From: Paraburkholderia polaris
GTDB taxonomy: Bacteria; Pseudomonadota; Gammaproteobacteria; Burkholderiales; Burkholderiaceae
Direction: 5' to 3'
NCBI RefSeq assembly: GCF_012927345.1
Contig: NZ_JABBGJ010000045.1
Span: 1-64,000, forward strand
Length of the DNA stretch: 64,000 bases
The translations under genes were made by a program, and so were the position numbers. Below are positions 44,962-54,044 of this stretch, piece by piece; position 1 is the first letter of the stretch; every line of letters starts with the position of its first letter. The notes under the pieces are model-generated. The model did no database searches, was not told the DNA's origin, and was given only the letters and a program-made list of their open reading frames with translations.

Positions 44962-45932
44962 TGATTCTGCACCAGCTGACTCTCCAACTGCGCCCCCACC
45001 TGCCCCACCTTCCGTCCATGCAATAACTCGATAAATTGCTCAGCCGGCGGCGACAGCACGCCGCCCTTGCGCGTCACAATGCCGAAGGTTTGCGAAGGCG
45101 ATTTCAGTTTGACCGGCACGAGACGCAACATTTTTTGCCGGGCGAACAACGTCGCGATCGCGGTCGGCAAAAGTGAAACCAGATCGGCACTGCTTTGCAG
45201 TAACGCGACTGTCACAAAGGTGGAGGCGGTCGAGATCGGGTTGTCCGGCATCTCGAGCCCCGCCAGATCCATCTCACGTTCGAGCAACGCGTGCAAGGGC
45301 ATATGCGACGGATACATCACCCAGCGGTGACCGGTCAGATCACGCAGTGTCACTTCCTTCCTGGACAAGGACGGATGCTCATAACCCACCACCACGGATA
45401 ACGGCTCGTCATCGAGCGGATGGTAGCGATACTTCGACGGATCGGCGGCGACTGCCGCACGGCCGATCACCAGATCAAGCCGGCCTTCGTCGAGTTGCAG
45501 CAGCATGCGCGCACTCGTGTCTTCCACCACTTCGATCGACAAGCCCGGCTGCGCGGCATGCAGATCATTCAGCGCCGGCACGACGCACTCGGGAATCGCG
45601 CCCATGATCGCCCCGATCGCCAGACGCCCGCCGCGCCCCGAACGGATCTCGGCCACGTCCTGGCACAGCGCGGTAAGGTCCGTCGCCAGGAGCCGCGCGT
45701 AGCGGATCACACAGTGGCCGAGCTGGTTCGGAATCATGCCGCTCTTCGAGCGTTCGAAGAGCGGCGCCTCGAACATCGACTCCAGCTCCTGTAACGCCTT
45801 GCTGGCGGCCGACTGCGTCATCGACATCGCGCCGGCTGCTTTGTGCAGCGACGTGTGGTCGTCAAGTGCGATCAGCAATTGCAGCTGCTTCATGCGCAGT
45901 CTCGACAGCAGAACGTTCAGGGTGTCTTTCAT
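44949..45932 (-). CDS. LysR-family regulator divergent from the dehydratase gene
   Basis: A 327-residue LysR regulator. The DNA-binding domain is LSRLRMKQLQLLIALDDHTS and MSMTQSAASKALQELESMFE, the style of the GbpR/Cbl-like sugar-acid regulators. The ATG at 45932 (MKDTLNVLLS) is preferred over an upstream in-frame start that reaches into the divergent promoter. With 160 bases to the dehydratase at 46093, it probably responds to a sugar acid and controls that gene. Confidence 0.9.
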   Translation of the reverse strand: MKDTLNVLLSRLRMKQLQLLIALDDHTSLHKAAGAMSMTQSAASKALQELESMFEAPLFERSKSGMIPNQLGHCVIRYARLLATDLTALCQDVAEIRSGRGGRLAIGAIMGAIPECVVPALNDLHAAQPGLSIEVVEDTSARMLLQLDEGRLDLVIGRAAVAADPSKYRYHPLDDEPLSVVVGYEHPSLSRKEVTLRDLTGHRWVMYPSHMPLHALLEREMDLAGLEMPDNPISTASTFVTVALLQSSADLVSLLPTAIATLFARQKMLRLVPVKLKSPSQTFGIVTRKGGVLSPPAEQFIELLHGRKVGQVGAQLESQLVQNQKTA

Positions 45933-46092
45933 AGAATGCCGGGAAGCCGCGGGGTGAGTCGCAAAAGCGATCACAAGATGGAAACAATTCAATATACCCG
46001 CCACGCACACCGCCGTATAGTCAGCGACGGAGACATTCAAAGACCCACGCCTGATCACGTCATCACCTCACCTCGGCACAACGCACATCACC

Positions 46093-47025
46093 ATGACCCA
46101 AACACCCAACCCTGCTCCATTGCGCGGCGTGTTCCCCGTCGCGCCGACCATCTTCGACGAGGCCGGCCGTCTCGACCTGGAAGGCCAGAAACGCTGCATC
46201 GATTTCATGATCGACGCGGGTTCCAACGGCTTGTGCATTCTGGCGAACTTCTCCGAGCGGTTCGCGCTGTCCGATGACGAGCGCAATACGCTGATGCACC
46301 TGGTGCTCGAACACGTCGCCGGCCGCGTGCCGGTAATCGTCACGACCACGCATTTCAGCTCGCACCTGTGCGCTGAACGCAGCCGCAGCGCGCAAGCTGC
46401 AGGCGCTGCAATGGTGATGATCATGCCGCCGTATCACGGCGCGACGATCCGCATCGGCGAGCGCGGCATCTATGAGTTCTACCGCACGGTGTCCGATGCA
46501 ATCGGAATTCCGATCATGATCCAGGACGCGCCGGTCAGCGGCACGGCATTGTCCGCGCCGTTTCTAGCGCGCATGGCGCGTGAACTGCAAAACGTGTCGT
46601 ACTTCAAGATCGAAGTGCCGCAGGCAGCGAACAAGCTGCGCGAGCTGATCGAACTGGGGGGCGACGCCGTGGTGGGTCCGTGGGATGGCGAAGAAGCGAT
46701 TACGCTGATGGCCGATCTCGATGCGGGCGCAACCGGTTCGATGACCGGCGGCGGCTACGCGGACGGCATCCGCTTGATCGTCGACGCCTATGCGGCCGGC
46801 GACACCGAAACGGCGGCCGCCCACTATCAGGAATGGCTACCGCTTATCAACTACGAAAACCGCCAGGGCGGCCTCGCGTCATGCAAGGCTTTGATGAAGG
46901 AAGGCGGTGTGATTCGATCGGACGCGGTGCGCCATCCGTTGCCGCCGATGCATCCGGCCACCCGCGCGGGCTTACTGAAAGTCGCGCGACGGCTCGATCC
47001 GCTGGTGTTGCGCTGGGGCGTCTGA
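46093..47025 (+). CDS. DapA-family lyase, probably L-2-keto-3-deoxyarabonate dehydratase
   Basis: A 310-residue class I aldolase/dehydratase of the dihydrodipicolinate synthase superfamily. It starts LRGVFPVAPTIFDEAGRLDL and has CILANFSERFALSDDERN, a pattern I recall for L-2-keto-3-deoxyarabonate dehydratases. The Schiff-base lysine is in YFKIEVPQAANKL, and a Tyr in MPPYHGATI fits the family. It would make 2-oxoglutarate semialdehyde from an L-arabinose intermediate. The other arabinose enzymes are not in this window, so the substrate is by resemblance only. Confidence 0.75.
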   Translation: MTQTPNPAPLRGVFPVAPTIFDEAGRLDLEGQKRCIDFMIDAGSNGLCILANFSERFALSDDERNTLMHLVLEHVAGRVPVIVTTTHFSSHLCAERSRSAQAAGAAMVMIMPPYHGATIRIGERGIYEFYRTVSDAIGIPIMIQDAPVSGTALSAPFLARMARELQNVSYFKIEVPQAANKLRELIELGGDAVVGPWDGEEAITLMADLDAGATGSMTGGGYADGIRLIVDAYAAGDTETAAAHYQEWLPLINYENRQGGLASCKALMKEGGVIRSDAVRHPLPPMHPATRAGLLKVARRLDPLVLRWGV

Positions 47026-47180
47026 GGCCAGCGCGAGGAACCCTCGGACGCAAGCCCTGTGCTCTGCAACCCTATACGCGGCCATAAGCTCGGCGGATGC
47101 AGCCCGCGCGGGAAAAACCACATATAAGGTGGGGAGGAAATTGAGTAACATAGGCCCGCAAGCTCACCACACCACTTTCC

Positions 47181-47750
47181 ATGACCGCCAATCCTCGAGA
47201 ACTGACGCCGGAAACCCTCGCCGAGCTGCTCGAACGCATTGCCAGGGAAGACGCTGCGGCACTGCGCGAGCTATATGATCTCGCCGCCCCGAAACTGTTT
47301 GGCCTCGCCCTTCGTATATTGACCAAGCATGAGTGGGCCGAGGAAGTATTGCAGGACAGCTTCGTCAATATCTGGCGCTTTGCCGGCGACTACCGCCGGG
47401 CACTGTCCGCCCCGATGACGTGGATGTCGGCAATCGTCCGAAATCGTGCTCTCGATCACCTGCGGCGGGTCAACAAGCAGGAAACAGAATGGAGCGATGC
47501 GTTGGACGATCTTGTGGCCACCGGCGATCCGGATCCCGAAGCGCTGACCGCGGTCAGCCTGCAGGCACGTCTGCTGGCCGGCTGCATGCAGCAGCTGGAA
47601 CCGGCGCAGCGTCAGGCGGTTGCTCTCGCCTACCTGCGTGATCAGAGCCATAGCGAGATCGCCGAAGTTCTGTCCGTGCCGCTCGGCACCATCAAATCCT
47701 GGATCCGGCGCGGCCTTGCCAAGCTGAAAACCTGTCTGGGAGGCGAGTGA
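47181..47750 (+). CDS. ECF sigma factor (SigK-like)
   Basis: A 189-residue group 4 sigma factor. Region 2 is LRELYDLAAPKLFGLALRIL with WAEEVLQDSFVNIWRFAGDY; region 4 is QRQAVALAYLRDQSHSEIAE and VPLGTIKSWIRRGLAKLK. The SigK/RpoE-like subtype paired with a RskA-type anti-sigma factor is implied by the next gene, which overlaps its stop by one base (TGATG). The signal and the regulon are unknown. Confidence 0.92.
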   Translation: MTANPRELTPETLAELLERIAREDAAALRELYDLAAPKLFGLALRILTKHEWAEEVLQDSFVNIWRFAGDYRRALSAPMTWMSAIVRNRALDHLRRVNKQETEWSDALDDLVATGDPDPEALTAVSLQARLLAGCMQQLEPAQRQAVALAYLRDQSHSEIAEVLSVPLGTIKSWIRRGLAKLKTCLGGE

Positions 47751-48544
47751 TGAATCTCCATCGCTATCCTCAGCTGGTCGATATGCTGGCCGCCGAGTAT
47801 GTACTCGGCACGCTGCGCGGTGGCGCGCGGCGCCGCTTCCAACAGATCGCGGACCACGACGCGGTGATTCGCCGGGCCGTCGAAGAATGGCAGCGGCGAA
47901 TCTCGCCGTTGGCCGAACTCACGGAGCCGCGCATGCCGCCGGCCGCCGTGTGGGATGCCATCGAGCGGCGTCTCGGCCTGAGCTCGGCGCGTGAAGCGGC
48001 ACGCGCAGTCACACAACCGCGCACCGTGGTCGAAAAACCCGCGCGTCCGTCCGGCAGCATCTTCGAGAACCTCGCGTTCTGGCGGGGCTGGGCGATTGGC
48101 GTGACAGGGTTCGCCGCGGTCGCCGTCGTGGTCGCCGTACGCTCGCTGCTGCCGTCCGGTGTGACGCCTTCCACGGCGCCAACCATCGCGCAACAACCGG
48201 AAACGGCTGTTTCGCATGTCGCGGTGCTGAATGACAAGGAAACGCATCCGGTCATGCTAGTCGCGTGGGACGAAGCCCACGCCACCATGACGCTGCATCC
48301 GCTAGGCAAGGTCGACTTGCCGGCCGGCCGGGCGATGGAGCTGTGGGGTATTCCGGCCAGTGGCCACCCGGTGTCGCTCGGCTTGCTGCCGGACAGCGCC
48401 AACGGCAAGGTCACGGCCGGTCAGCAAAAGCCGGAGAGTTACACGGCACTGGCGGTCTCGATCGAGGCACCCGGCGGCTCGCCCGATCACAATGCGCCGA
48501 CGGGTCCGGTGGTGTTCAGCGGCAAGCTGCTACCGGTGTCCTGA
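47750..48544 (+). CDS. Anti-sigma factor, RskA-like
   Basis: A 264-residue membrane protein. The cytoplasmic N-terminal zinc-finger-like/anti-sigma segment reads LVDMLAAEYVLGTLRGGARR; one membrane helix follows near residues 105-122 (GWAIGVTGFAAVAVVVAV). The periplasmic RskA domain has KVDLPAGRAMELWGIPASGH and AVSIEAPGGSPDHNAPTGPV. It should hold the upstream sigma factor inactive. The ATG at 47750 overlaps the sigma stop by one base and has ggagg upstream. A terminator follows. Confidence 0.9.
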   Translation: MNLHRYPQLVDMLAAEYVLGTLRGGARRRFQQIADHDAVIRRAVEEWQRRISPLAELTEPRMPPAAVWDAIERRLGLSSAREAARAVTQPRTVVEKPARPSGSIFENLAFWRGWAIGVTGFAAVAVVVAVRSLLPSGVTPSTAPTIAQQPETAVSHVAVLNDKETHPVMLVAWDEAHATMTLHPLGKVDLPAGRAMELWGIPASGHPVSLGLLPDSANGKVTAGQQKPESYTALAVSIEAPGGSPDHNAPTGPVVFSGKLLPVS

Positions 48545-48565
48545 TCTACTTGAGATCAGGCTGGC

Positions 48566-48609
48566 AAGGCCGGCATTCGCTGCGTGCGGATGCCGGCCTT
48601 TTGTTTTTG
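48566..48609 (+). terminator. Rho-independent terminator of the sigma/anti-sigma operon
   Basis: An 11-bp stem, aaggccggcat (48566-48576) and atgccggcctt (48590-48600), with a 13-base loop and a following T-rich tract (ttttgtttttg). A smaller hairpin (ctgatct/agatcag, 48541-48559) lies just before it and overlaps the stop codon. Confidence 0.88.
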
Positions 48610-48681
48610 TTTAACCGCTCCGAAGTGCAAGCATTGTCAGACGGCTGGACGTGAGCGCGGCATTGCCGCTACCCTAGCCAT

Positions 48682-50043
48682 ATGCAAAGCTTTTATGAAG
48701 CCACCGTCGCCCGCTCTGCCGGGCACTCGTCCGCTTACGCGCCGCTAACTGGCCGGCGAAGCGTCAACGTCTGCATCATTGGTGGCGGCCTCGCGGGTTT
48801 GTCCACGGCGTTGGGACTCGCCGAGCGGGGCGTCGCCGACATCGCCGTGCTCGAAGCCGAGCAGGTGGGCTTTGGCGCCTCCGGCCGCAACGGCGGCTTC
48901 GTGTTCGGCGGCTACAGCCTCGATTGCGCGGATCTGCTGAAAACCCTCGGGCCGGCCCGTGCGCGCGAACTCTATACGCTGACCACCGACGCCGTCGATC
49001 TGATGCGAAAGCGCATCCAACGCTACCGCATCGATTGTGACGTGACCGATGCCGGCGTGATCCTCGCCAACTGGTTCGACGAACCGGCAAGACTCGACAC
49101 GCAGCGGCGCATGATGCGGGATTCGTTCGGCGTCGAGTGGGAACACGTGACGGCCGCGGCGCTCGCTTCACAACTGAAGACGAGCCGTTATCACGGCGGC
49201 CTGTTCGAGCGCAACGCGTTCCACTTTCATCCACTGAAATATGTGCTCGGCGTGGCTGGCGCCGCGGCCAACGCGGGTGTGCAGATTCACGAGAAATCAC
49301 CCGTTGTGCGCTTGCAGCGCGGCGGCGCCCGACGCGACGGCGCCCGGCGCGGCGGCGCCCGGCGCGACGACGCCCGACGTGGAGGCGCCGGTTTCGTGGT
49401 GCATACGCCGCACGGCGCGCTCGAAGCACGCCACGTGGTGATGGCCGGCGGCGGCTATGCCCGCAACGTCTATCCACGGGTCGAGCGCGCGGTGCTGCCG
49501 ATCGCCACCTACGTGATGGCGACCGAACCGCTCGGCGCACGCCTGAACGACGCGATTGCCACCCGCGCCGCCGTCTACGACACCCGCTTCGCCTTCGACT
49601 ACTACCGCCCGCTGCCCGATACGCGCATCCTGTGGGGCGGCCGCATCTCGGTGCGCGACCGTGCCCCCGAGATCATCGCGCGGCTCTTGCGGCGTGATCT
49701 GCTGAAGGTCTATCCACAGCTGCACGACGTGCAGATCGAACACGCCTGGGGCGGCCTGATGAGCTACGCGCGGCACAAGATGCCGCAAATCGGCCGCAGC
49801 ACGGACGGCGTCTGGTACGCAGTCGGCTTCGGCGGCCACGGCATGGCGCCGACCACCGTCTCCGGCGAATTGCTGGCGGCGGCCATCTCCGGTGAACGGC
49901 CGGTGCCCGACGCGTTCGCGGCCTTCGGCCTGACGCCCACCTACGGCGCGCTCGGTCTTGCAGCCGCTCAACTCACCTACACCGCCATGCAGACGCGCGA
50001 CGCGCTCGCCGCCCGGCGCCCCACGACCCGGTCGACGTCGTGA
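48682..50043 (+). CDS. FAD-dependent oxidoreductase, PuuB-like
   Basis: A 453-residue DAO-family flavoprotein. The dinucleotide fold is VCIIGGGLAGLSTALGLAER with GFGASGRNGGFVFGGYS. The C-terminal part has WGGRISVRDRAPEI, AWGGLMSYARHKMPQIGR and VGFGGHGMAPTTVSGELLAA. This pattern matches gamma-glutamylputrescine oxidase-like enzymes and related amine oxidases. No other polyamine gene is adjacent, so the substrate is open. A tandem repeat expands a loop near residues 213-236. Confidence 0.85.
   Translation: MQSFYEATVARSAGHSSAYAPLTGRRSVNVCIIGGGLAGLSTALGLAERGVADIAVLEAEQVGFGASGRNGGFVFGGYSLDCADLLKTLGPARARELYTLTTDAVDLMRKRIQRYRIDCDVTDAGVILANWFDEPARLDTQRRMMRDSFGVEWEHVTAAALASQLKTSRYHGGLFERNAFHFHPLKYVLGVAGAAANAGVQIHEKSPVVRLQRGGARRDGARRGGARRDDARRGGAGFVVHTPHGALEARHVVMAGGGYARNVYPRVERAVLPIATYVMATEPLGARLNDAIATRAAVYDTRFAFDYYRPLPDTRILWGGRISVRDRAPEIIARLLRRDLLKVYPQLHDVQIEHAWGGLMSYARHKMPQIGRSTDGVWYAVGFGGHGMAPTTVSGELLAAAISGERPVPDAFAAFGLTPTYGALGLAAAQLTYTAMQTRDALAARRPTTRSTS
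49321..49390. repeat. In-frame 15-bp tandem repeat in the PuuB-like gene
   Basis: Four 15-bp units of the type ggcggcgcccgacgc plus part of a fifth. They encode repeated GARR/DARR units inserted in a loop between LQR and FVVHTPHG, and do not disturb the conserved motifs. Confidence 0.85.
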
Positions 50044-50149
50044 GTCCAGTCAATACGCGACTCAATACGCGGCCGCTTATGCCTGAGACCCGCTTCGGAG
50101 GCCAGTTTCGCCATGCTAGAATGCGCCGTCACTGCCGCTCGAATACACA

Positions 50150-50845
50150 ATGAAAAAGGGAAGCAAGGCCGCCGAGCCTGATACCAACGGCATCGCGTCC
50201 GGCGCTCCGCGTCCCGACGCCCGACGCAAGTACGATCCCGAACAGACGAAGCGCAACATCCTCGACGTCGCGACCCAGGAGTTCTCCGCGATGGGGCTGA
50301 CCGGTGCGCGCGTCGACGCGATCGCGGAGCGCACGAACACCACCAAGCGCATGCTGTACTACTACTTCGGCAGCAAGGAAGGGTTGTACCAGGCGGTGCT
50401 GGAAAAAGTGTACGGCGACATTCGCGCGCTCGAACAGGATCTGCACGTCAGCGAACTCGATCCGGTCGAAGGCATGCGCGCGCTGGTCGAGTTCACGTTC
50501 GACTATCACGACCGTCAGCGTGACTTCGTGCGCCTCGTGACGATCGAGAACATTCACGGCGCGAAGTACGTCGAGCAGGTGAAGAGCTTCAAAGGCCGCA
50601 ACGTCACGGTCATTCATACGATCGAAGATCTGCTCTCGCGCGGCATCGCGGCGGGACTGTTCCGCAGCGACGTCGACGCGATCGACCTGCACCTGATGAT
50701 CAGCTCGCTGTGCTTTCACCGCGTCGGCAATCGCCATACCTTCGGCACGGCGTTCGGCCGCGATCCGTCGCACCCGCGCCTGCGTGCGCGTCATCGTGCG
50801 ATGATCGTCGACGCCGTGCTGCGTTTCGTGCGCAAGGAAGACTGA
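50150..50845 (+). CDS. TetR-family regulator of the quinate/shikimate locus
   Basis: A 231-residue TetR-type repressor. The DNA-binding helix-turn-helix is EQTKRNILDVATQEFSAMGL with VDAIAERTNTTKRMLYYYF; the ligand domain follows. It converges with the MFS transporter of the aromatic locus, so control of quinate/shikimate genes is inferred from position only. A strong bidirectional terminator separates them. Confidence 0.88.
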   Translation: MKKGSKAAEPDTNGIASGAPRPDARRKYDPEQTKRNILDVATQEFSAMGLTGARVDAIAERTNTTKRMLYYYFGSKEGLYQAVLEKVYGDIRALEQDLHVSELDPVEGMRALVEFTFDYHDRQRDFVRLVTIENIHGAKYVEQVKSFKGRNVTVIHTIEDLLSRGIAAGLFRSDVDAIDLHLMISSLCFHRVGNRHTFGTAFGRDPSHPRLRARHRAMIVDAVLRFVRKED

Positions 50846-50860
50846 GGCACGCCTCAAACG

Positions 50861-50898
50861 AAAAAGCGGGACGTGGCGTTAGCCAGGTCCCGCTTTTT
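50861..50898. terminator. Bidirectional terminator
   Basis: A 12-bp stem, aaaaagcgggac (50861-50872) and gtcccgcttttt (50887-50898), with a 14-base loop and A/T runs on both sides, between the convergent TetR and MFS genes. Confidence 0.88.
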
Positions 50899-50928
50899 TT
50901 CTCAAGCCGTTCGAACAATACGCGCCGT

Positions 50929-52308
50929 TCAATCCACCAGCACGATCCGCTTGATATCGCCGACGATAAAGATGTACGACAGCGCGCCGATCAACGCGAT
51001 CACGCCGATGAACACCAGCGCACCGACAAACGAGCCGGTTGCCGCGACGATGAAACCCACCACCAGCGGAGTGACGATGCCGGCCAGATTGGCGGCAAAG
51101 TTGAAGATGCCGCCGGTCACGCCGAGCAGGCCTTCGGGCGCAATGTCCGACACCAGCGTCCAGCCCAGCGCCGCCATCCCCTGCGCGAAAAACGCCACCG
51201 ACAGAATCGCGATCACCACCACGTTGCTCTCGACATAGTTGGCGAGAATAATCGTCGACGCGAGCAGCAGGCCGGCAATGATCGGCAGCTTACGTGCCAC
51301 GTTCGGCGACTTGCCGCGCCGCAGCAGCCAATCGGAGAAGATGCCGCCGAACATCACGCCGATCGACGCGGCAATGAACGGCATGATCGCGAAGAAGCCG
51401 ATCTTCAGCCATGCCATATGGCGTTCGGTGGCGAGATACGTGGGGAACCAGGTAAGGAAGAACACCAGCGTCGAGTTACCGGCGAACTGGCCGAGGCAGA
51501 TGCCGGTCAACTGACGATGCTTGAGCAGACGCCCGATGGTGCGCCACTCGAAGCCGCTCTTTGCCGGTGCAACTGCTGCAGCCGGTGCGCCGGAATGATC
51601 GGCGCTCTTCTTCCTGTGCGTCAGACCGCCGCCTGCTTCGATATAGTCGAGTTCCGCCTGATTGACGGTCGGATGCTCGTGCGGCTCGCGATAGAACAAC
51701 CACCAGATCACGCCGAACACCAGGCCCACGCCGCCCACCACGTAGAACAGCGAACGCCAGCCGAACGCGCCCATCAGCATAAACAGGAACGGGCTGAAAA
51801 ACGCCAGGCCGATATATTCGCCGACCGTGTAGGTGCCGGTCGCCATCGCGCGTTCGCTCTGCGGAAACCACGTGGCCACCACGCGGCTATTGGTCGGAAA
51901 GCATGGCGCTTCCGATACGCCAAGGCCGAGCCGGAACACGAACAACGCGCCGATACCATGCACGAGCCCTTGCGCCAGGGTGCACAGCGACCAGAACGTC
52001 ATCGACAGGAAATACGTGAGCTTACTGCCGAAGCGGTCGAGAAAGAGGCCGCCCGGAATCTGCGAGGCCACATAGCTCCACGAGAATACCGAGAACAGCA
52101 GCCCCATCAACGCGGCGTTGATGCCGAGTTCCTTGGTCAACTGCGGCGCCGCGATGCCAAGCACCGTGCGGTCCAGATAGTTGATCATCGTGCCGACCGC
52201 AAGGAGCCCGAGGATCTGATAGCGGGCTTTCGAGCGGCGCGCGGTGCTTACCGTCGCTTTCGTTTGGCGTGTCGCGTCGGCGGGAGTGGATTGAATCGGT
52301 TGCGGCAT
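50929..52308 (-). CDS. MFS transporter (anion:cation symporter family)
   Basis: A 459-residue 12-helix transporter. It has the ACS-family start AVGTMINYLDRTVLGIAAPQ, RLGLGVSEAPCFPTNSRVVA and FYREPHEHPTVN in the middle loop. Family members carry hexuronates, glucarate, phthalate or shikimate-type acids by proton symport. It lies 61 bases after the aroE stop and is the last gene of the aroQ-aroE-MFS transcript, so shikimate or quinate import is the best inference. Confidence 0.88.
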   Translation of the reverse strand: MPQPIQSTPADATRQTKATVSTARRSKARYQILGLLAVGTMINYLDRTVLGIAAPQLTKELGINAALMGLLFSVFSWSYVASQIPGGLFLDRFGSKLTYFLSMTFWSLCTLAQGLVHGIGALFVFRLGLGVSEAPCFPTNSRVVATWFPQSERAMATGTYTVGEYIGLAFFSPFLFMLMGAFGWRSLFYVVGGVGLVFGVIWWLFYREPHEHPTVNQAELDYIEAGGGLTHRKKSADHSGAPAAAVAPAKSGFEWRTIGRLLKHRQLTGICLGQFAGNSTLVFFLTWFPTYLATERHMAWLKIGFFAIMPFIAASIGVMFGGIFSDWLLRRGKSPNVARKLPIIAGLLLASTIILANYVESNVVVIAILSVAFFAQGMAALGWTLVSDIAPEGLLGVTGGIFNFAANLAGIVTPLVVGFIVAATGSFVGALVFIGVIALIGALSYIFIVGDIKRIVLVD

Positions 52309-52369
52309 GTCGTCTCTATCTCCTCGGTCTGGTTATCTACCGGATGTGTACGGCGCTTGTGCTACCGGT

Positions 52370-53272
52370 TTAGCGTTGCAACAAGGACTGGAAATGCGTG
52401 TAAACGCGCTCGGCATCGGGTTCCAGGCCCGTGAAGATGCGCATCGCGTCGACCGCCTGATACACCGCCATGCCGCCGCCGCTCAACGTGCGGCAGCCGA
52501 GCGCCTCGGCGGCCTGCAACAGCGCGGTGCGGATCGGGAAATAGACGATGTCCGCTACCCACAAACCGGGGTGCAGCAATTCGACCGGCAACGGCAAGCC
52601 CGGCAATTTCGCCATGCCGGTGGGCGTCGCGTGAATCAGGCCGTTGGCGGCCGCGAGCGATTCGGCCAGCGAACTGCCGCCACTGACGGTAGAGGCGGGG
52701 AAACGCTTCTGCAATTCCGCGGCGAGCGATGCGGCGCGCGCGGCGTCCACGTCAAATAGCGTGAGCGTTTGCGCGCCCATCATCAGCGCGGCATGGGCGA
52801 CCGCTGCGCCCGCGCCGCCCGCGCCCAGTTGCACGACGCGATCCAGTGACACGTCCGGCAAGCCGCGTTGAAACGCCCGGGCGAAACCGGACCAATCGGT
52901 GTTGTGGCCGATAAGTTTGCCGTCCTTGAACAGGACCGTGTTGACCGCGCCGAGTGCGCGCGCGTCGTCGGACAGTTCGTCGAGCAACGGAATCACGGCC
53001 TGCTTGCACGGGTATGTGATGTTTAGTCCGTTGTAGCCCATGCGTTCGGCGGAGACGAGCAAATCGGAGAGCGCCGTGACGTCCAGCTTCAACGCCTCCA
53101 GATCGATGCGCCGATACACATAGTGAAGGCCGAGCTTGCTGCCCTCTTCCTCGTGCATCGCGGGGGTGAGCGATCCGCCAATGCCCGAACCGATCAGACC
53201 GACGAGAAACGATCGTGGGCTCGCCTGAGCGTTCGATTGTGTGTTCGCTTGTGTGTTCGCTTGTGTGTTCAT
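52370..53272 (-). CDS. aroE: Quinate/shikimate dehydrogenase (AroE family)
   Basis: A 300-residue AroE-fold enzyme that oxidises shikimate or quinate (catabolic) or reduces dehydroshikimate. The substrate part shows NITYPCKQAVIPLLDEL with the catalytic Lys and GHNTDWSGFARAF with the Asp. The nucleotide loop is LGAGGAGAAVAHAA. An Asp after the second beta strand (TLFDVDAARA) suggests NAD rather than NADP, as in catabolic quinate/shikimate dehydrogenases. The ATG overlaps the aroQ stop by four bases. The N-terminus has three NTQA repeats (12-bp units, 53239-53272) that precede the conserved fold. Confidence 0.9.
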   Translation of the reverse strand: MNTQANTQANTQSNAQASPRSFLVGLIGSGIGGSLTPAMHEEEGSKLGLHYVYRRIDLEALKLDVTALSDLLVSAERMGYNGLNITYPCKQAVIPLLDELSDDARALGAVNTVLFKDGKLIGHNTDWSGFARAFQRGLPDVSLDRVVQLGAGGAGAAVAHAALMMGAQTLTLFDVDAARAASLAAELQKRFPASTVSGGSSLAESLAAANGLIHATPTGMAKLPGLPLPVELLHPGLWVADIVYFPIRTALLQAAEALGCRTLSGGGMAVYQAVDAMRIFTGLEPDAERVYTHFQSLLQR

Positions 53273-53724
53273 TTCGCCGCCCTATTCTTAAGGATGACCG
53301 CCATCCGCTCCAGAGCGAGCACATAGCCTTGTGTGCCGCAACCAATGATGATCGCATCGGCCACCGCCGACACGTATGAGTGATGCCGGAATGCTTCGCG
53401 GCGATGCACGTTTGAAATATGCACTTCGATGACGGGCTTTTCGATCGCGGTGAGCGCGTCGGCAATCGCCACCGAGGTATGCGTGTAAGCCGCCGGATTG
53501 ATGACGATGCCGTCGACCTTGGTGCGCGCCGCATGCAGCCAGTCGATGAGTTGGTGTTCCGCGTTCGATTGACAGAAGTCGATCGACAGATCCAGCCGCT
53601 CGCCCGCGTCGCGGCAGAGTTTCGCGACATCGTCGAGCGTTTCCGAGCCATAGAAGGCCGGCTCACGCGTGCCGAGCAAGTTGAGATTAGGTCCATTGAG
53701 GACCAGCACTGATGCAAAACTCAT
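53269..53724 (-). CDS. aroQ: Type II 3-dehydroquinate dehydratase
   Basis: A 151-residue dodecameric-type dehydroquinase that interconverts 3-dehydroquinate and 3-dehydroshikimate. It shows VLVLNGPNLNLLGTREPAFY with the catalytic Tyr, FCQSNAEHQLIDWLH, IVINPAAYTHTSVAIADAL and VIEVHISNVHRREAFR. The ATG at 53724 has aggag 9 bases upstream; the longer frame upstream is not conserved. It is first of the minus-strand transcript and divergent from the dehydratase gene at 54045. Confidence 0.95.
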   Translation of the reverse strand: MSFASVLVLNGPNLNLLGTREPAFYGSETLDDVAKLCRDAGERLDLSIDFCQSNAEHQLIDWLHAARTKVDGIVINPAAYTHTSVAIADALTAIEKPVIEVHISNVHRREAFRHHSYVSAVADAIIIGCGTQGYVLALERMAVILKNRAAK

Positions 53725-54044
53725 GACGACCACTCCTGCAAAAGTAAGGCATAAAGCGGGCCACGGCACGCGCCGCGGCTCTACAACGTGAGCGCAGTGT
53801 GCGCGCATTGGCCGCAAACGTCATTCGGGGTTTGTACGAATTTGTACCATCTAGTTAGTTTGTATAAACTGTCGGAAAATTGCGTTAATGTGGGTGCTTC
53901 CGGACTTCGTCCAGTGGGTTACAGGTAACTAGATAGACCATTTTGCGCATTGCAGCATGGCGGCCCGCAAGCCAGGCGGGCGCAGCACAGCGGCCGCCTG
54001 GCACCGTCCCAACAGCCGTTTCATTGTTTTTGCAGGAGCCGTTC
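53725..54044. other. Divergent promoter region of the quinate/shikimate genes
   Basis: No gene in 320 bases. The stretch 53828-53885 is AT-rich and holds two direct tttgtac repeats (53831 and 53841) and the inverted repeat listed at 53857-53870. A caggag ribosome binding site for the plus-strand gene lies near 54033. Confidence 0.5.
53857..53870. promoter_or_regulatory. Candidate regulator site between aroQ and the dehydratase gene
   Basis: An inverted repeat agttt-gtat-aaact in the AT-rich centre of the divergent gap. It is a plausible half of a TetR- or LysR-type site, but no second identical copy was found. Confidence 0.35.

Noticed and set aside
50710..52434. A 574-codon plus-strand frame over the MFS gene
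   Set aside because: Shadow of a transporter gene; composition is unlike a protein family and it spans the terminator.
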